6,015 nucleotides of DNA from positions 1-6,015 of the forward strand of contig JAEZEZ010000048.1 of assembly GCA_023432855.1 (NCBI GenBank), written 5' to 3'. This document shows positions 4,978 to 6,015 of this stretch, piece by piece. The DNA is from Pseudomonadota bacterium. GTDB taxonomy: Bacteria > Pseudomonadota > Alphaproteobacteria > Caulobacterales > Caulobacteraceae. Position 1 is the stretch's first letter. Every line of letters starts with the position of its first letter. Position numbers and translations under genes: made by a program. The notes under the pieces are model-generated. The model saw only the letters and a program-made list of their open reading frames with translations. It made no database searches and was not told the origin of the DNA.

Positions 4978-5193
4978 CCTTCTCGCCTGGCGAGAAGGAA
5001 GGGCCCCGCGCATCGGAGGCGCGGCAGCGCCGGAGATCCTTGCGCGGGAGGAAGAGTGGCATGCGCGAAGCGCACTTCTTCCACCGTCGCTGGCGGACGC
5101 TTCGCGTCCGTTCCCACTCTTCCTCCGGCGTGCGCCTGCGCCGCGATGCGGCTCCGGCACGCCGGGACCTCCTTCTCGCCCTAGCGAGAAGGA
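4978..5193. repeat. Structured dispersed repeat, copy 2
   Basis: Same orientation and architecture as copy 1 at 4477-4693. Closing stem GGCGAGAAGGA/TCCTTCTCGCC (4989-4999 with 5170-5180); core 5001-5096 with one difference from copy 1 (A5068 for C4564); GGAGGAAGAGTGG/CCACTCTTCCTCC (5047-5059 with 5114-5126, 13 bp); CGGACGC-TTC-GCGTCCG (5094-5110); CCGGCGTGC/GCACGCCGG (5125-5133 with 5157-5165) around GCCGC-GAT-GCGGC (5140-5152). Local palindromes lie at both ends (4978-4998 and 5171-5192). It fills the convergent gap between the RHH gene and the small lipoprotein gene, where it could act as a two-way terminator. Confidence 0.85.
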
Positions 5194-5205
5194 TGCAGGG
5201 GCGCG

Positions 5206-5400
5206 CTACCGCTTCTTCTCTTCCACCCAGACCTCGGGCGGGGCTTCGACCACGGGCGGGTCGATGCGGTCGGGGCCGGGGATCGGCGGGGGTTCGGGTT
5301 CGACCGGGGGCCGCGGGGCGTCGGGCTGGCCGCAGGCGGAAAGGACGAACGCGGCCGCCGGCAGGATCGCCGAAGCCGCGCCGGTCAGGCGGAAACGCAT
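5206..5400 (-). CDS. Small proline-rich lipoprotein
   Basis: A 64-aa predicted lipoprotein. The signal begins MRFRLTG, followed by a hydrophobic stretch ILPAAAFVLSAC with lipobox LSAC and the acylated Cys at residue 23. The mature 42 residues are rich in proline (PRPPVEPEPPPIPGP), with a charged end EEKKR. Gly24 after the Cys does not give the Asp +2 inner-membrane retention signal, so outer-membrane sorting is possible. Proline-rich small lipoproteins often sit as spacers in the envelope, but no family is recognised. It starts 13 bp after the stop of the membrane-protein gene on the same strand, so the two are probably co-transcribed. GAGG lies about 9 nt before the ATG. Structured repeat copy 2 begins 12 bp past its stop. 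Confidence 0.72.
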   Translation of the reverse strand: MRFRLTGAASAILPAAAFVLSACGQPDAPRPPVEPEPPPIPGPDRIDPPVVEAPPEVWVEEKKR

Positions 5401-5413
5401 CCGCCCGGCCTCG

Positions 5414-5650
5414 TCAGTTGGAGGGCGCGGGCGGCGCCGGGAGCTCGGGGGCGTTGATGTTGACGTCCACCTCGTCCGGGATGGCGGGGACGGCCTCGGG
5501 CGTCTGGCCGCCGGACATCATGAACCAGGCGATGATGGCCACCACCACCAGCAGGCCGCCGACGAGGAAGGCCAGCCAGGGCGTCGCGCCGGATTCCTTG
5601 GTGGTCGTGTGGGTGGTCGAGCTCGCGACCGTGGTCGGTTCTTCAGCCAT
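5414..5650 (-). CDS. Small single-pass membrane protein
   Basis: A 78-aa protein with one transmembrane segment at about 25-45 (WLAFLVGGLLVVVAIIAWFMM). A Thr/Ser-rich N-terminal tail precedes it (TTVASSTTHTTTKES). The Pro/Asp-rich C-terminal tail (TPEAVPAIPDEVDVNINAPELPAPPAPSN in two parts) is probably in the periplasm. The DVNI-type tail recurs in small alphaproteobacterial membrane proteins of unknown function, as I recall. It begins a minus-strand pair with the small lipoprotein 13 bp downstream, suggesting a joint envelope role. AGGAG lies about 11 nt before the ATG, a long spacing. A very G-rich tract lies 48-79 bp upstream of the start. Function not known. Confidence 0.78.
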   Translation of the reverse strand: MAEEPTTVASSTTHTTTKESGATPWLAFLVGGLLVVVAIIAWFMMSGGQTPEAVPAIPDEVDVNINAPELPAPPAPSN

Positions 5651-5697
5651 GGGGAATCTCGCTCCTCTGATCGCGGGAGAGAACGGCGAGCTTGGCC

Positions 5698-5729
5698 GGG
5701 GGTTCCGCGGGGGGGGGCATCCCGGGGGG
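5698..5729 (+). other. G-rich tract with G-quadruplex potential
   Basis: The plus strand reads G5, TTCCGC, G9, CATCCC, G6. The nine-G run can supply two tracts, giving four runs of four G with loops of 6, 1 and 6 nt, which fits the usual quadruplex rule. It lies upstream of the 5414-5650 gene on its template strand. Confidence 0.6.
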
Positions 5730-5750
5730 CGGCCCTGACCTTTTCAAATT

Positions 5751-5897
5751 ATCCGTCATCCTCGGGCGAAGACCCGAGGACCCAGCAAGCGCGACGCTGG
5801 TTGCAGGCGTGGCTTCGCCTTCATCGAGGGAGGAGCTGCTGGGTCCTCGGGTCTGCGTATCCGTCTTCGACGGATCCTCCGCCCGAGGATGACGGAT
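5751..5897. repeat. Nested palindromic repeat
   Basis: The outer arms are a perfect 18-bp inverted repeat (5751-5768, ATCCGTCATCCTCGGGCG, with 5880-5897). Inside is a second perfect 17-bp pair (5771-5787 with 5837-5853). Smaller hairpins are ATCCGTC-TTC-GACGGAT (5859-5875) and AGGCG/CGCCT (5805-5820). A competing local pairing CCTCGGG/CCCGAGG (5760-5766 with 5773-5779) is also possible. The 'GTCATCCTCGGGC..GACCCGAGGACCCAGC' pattern is a common alphaproteobacterial mosaic repeat, from memory. It lies just past the exonuclease III stop and may end that transcript. Confidence 0.8.
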
Positions 5898-5925
5898 GTC
5901 GATATTGCCGAGAGGGGCGGCTCCT

Positions 5926-6015
5926 CTAACCCCCCAGCTCGCACCACACCGGGGCGTGGTCGCTGGCGTTTTCGGCGGCGCGGGGCCAGCGGTGGACGCC
6001 GGCGGCCTTCAGGCG
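5926..6015 (-). CDS. xthA: Exonuclease III, C-terminal end (5' part off the right edge)
   Basis: The last 29 codons and TAG stop of a gene entering from the right edge. The peptide RLKAAGVHRWPRAAENASDHAPVWCELGG ends with SDHAPV, the conserved C-terminal motif of the endonuclease/exonuclease/phosphatase fold whose His is part of the active site. The preceding RLKAAGVHRWPR and the closing CELGG fit exodeoxyribonuclease III (class II AP endonuclease of base-excision repair). Only this end is visible, so another EEP-family nuclease cannot be fully excluded. The nested palindrome at 5751-5897 begins 28 bp after its stop. Confidence 0.75.
   Translation of the reverse strand, partial: RLKAAGVHRWPRAAENASDHAPVWCELGG

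Noticed and set aside
4252..5160. Minus-strand 302-aa frame through both structured repeats
   Set aside because: It merely reads the repeat twice, giving recurring segments such as RACHSSSRARISGAAAPPMR, and is antisense to real genes.

Overview
The window is GC-rich (one hand-counted 60-base line inside the acetyltransferase gene is about 82% G+C). Gene content, codon use and the palindromic intergenic repeats suggest an alphaproteobacterium, most likely of the Caulobacterales (Caulobacter/Phenylobacterium/Brevundimonas type). The genus is an inference. No plasmid, phage or CRISPR machinery is visible, and the genes look like ordinary chromosomal ones. The unusual content lies between the genes.

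Layout. Positions 1-720 (minus) are a Coq4-family ubiquinone protein running off the left edge. A 320-bp gene-free stretch (721-1039) carries a GGGGAC-type hairpin and two facing sets of three 9-bp tandem repeats around a small hairpin. Positions 1040-1465 (minus) encode an unrecognised cysteine-rich lipoprotein in a patch of lower GC. A 550-bp repeat island follows (1466-2021), with several copies of a 27-bp 'TACGGGGAC...GATACC' motif like those near REP-associated tyrosine transposases. Two copies face each other and bound a MITE-like segment. Next come a GNAT acetyltransferase (2022-2513, plus) and, convergent to it, a TauE/SafE permease (2613-3392, minus). The permease stop codon lies inside a perfect 17-bp hairpin. 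A RidA-like gene (3443-3868, minus) sits 50 bp upstream of the permease gene and probably shares its transcript. Divergent from it is a secreted four-cysteine protein (4005-4460, plus).

The right part holds two direct copies of a structured repeat of about 217 bp (4477-4693 and 4978-5193). They bracket a 70-aa ribbon-helix-helix protein (4756-4968, plus). The copies share a 96-nt core with one difference. Outside the core, many differences are compensatory and keep the stems paired, which makes this the most interesting signal in the window. Beyond it lies a two-gene minus-strand unit (a single-pass membrane protein at 5414-5650, then a small proline-rich lipoprotein at 5206-5400), a G-quadruplex-like G-rich tract, a nested palindromic repeat (5751-5897), and the last 29 codons of exonuclease III (5926-6015, minus).

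No single pathway links these genes. The only likely co-transcribed pairs are RidA-like/TauE-SafE and the two small envelope proteins. I see no new defence or biosynthetic system. The candidates for something undescribed are the covarying repeat pair and the repeat islands.
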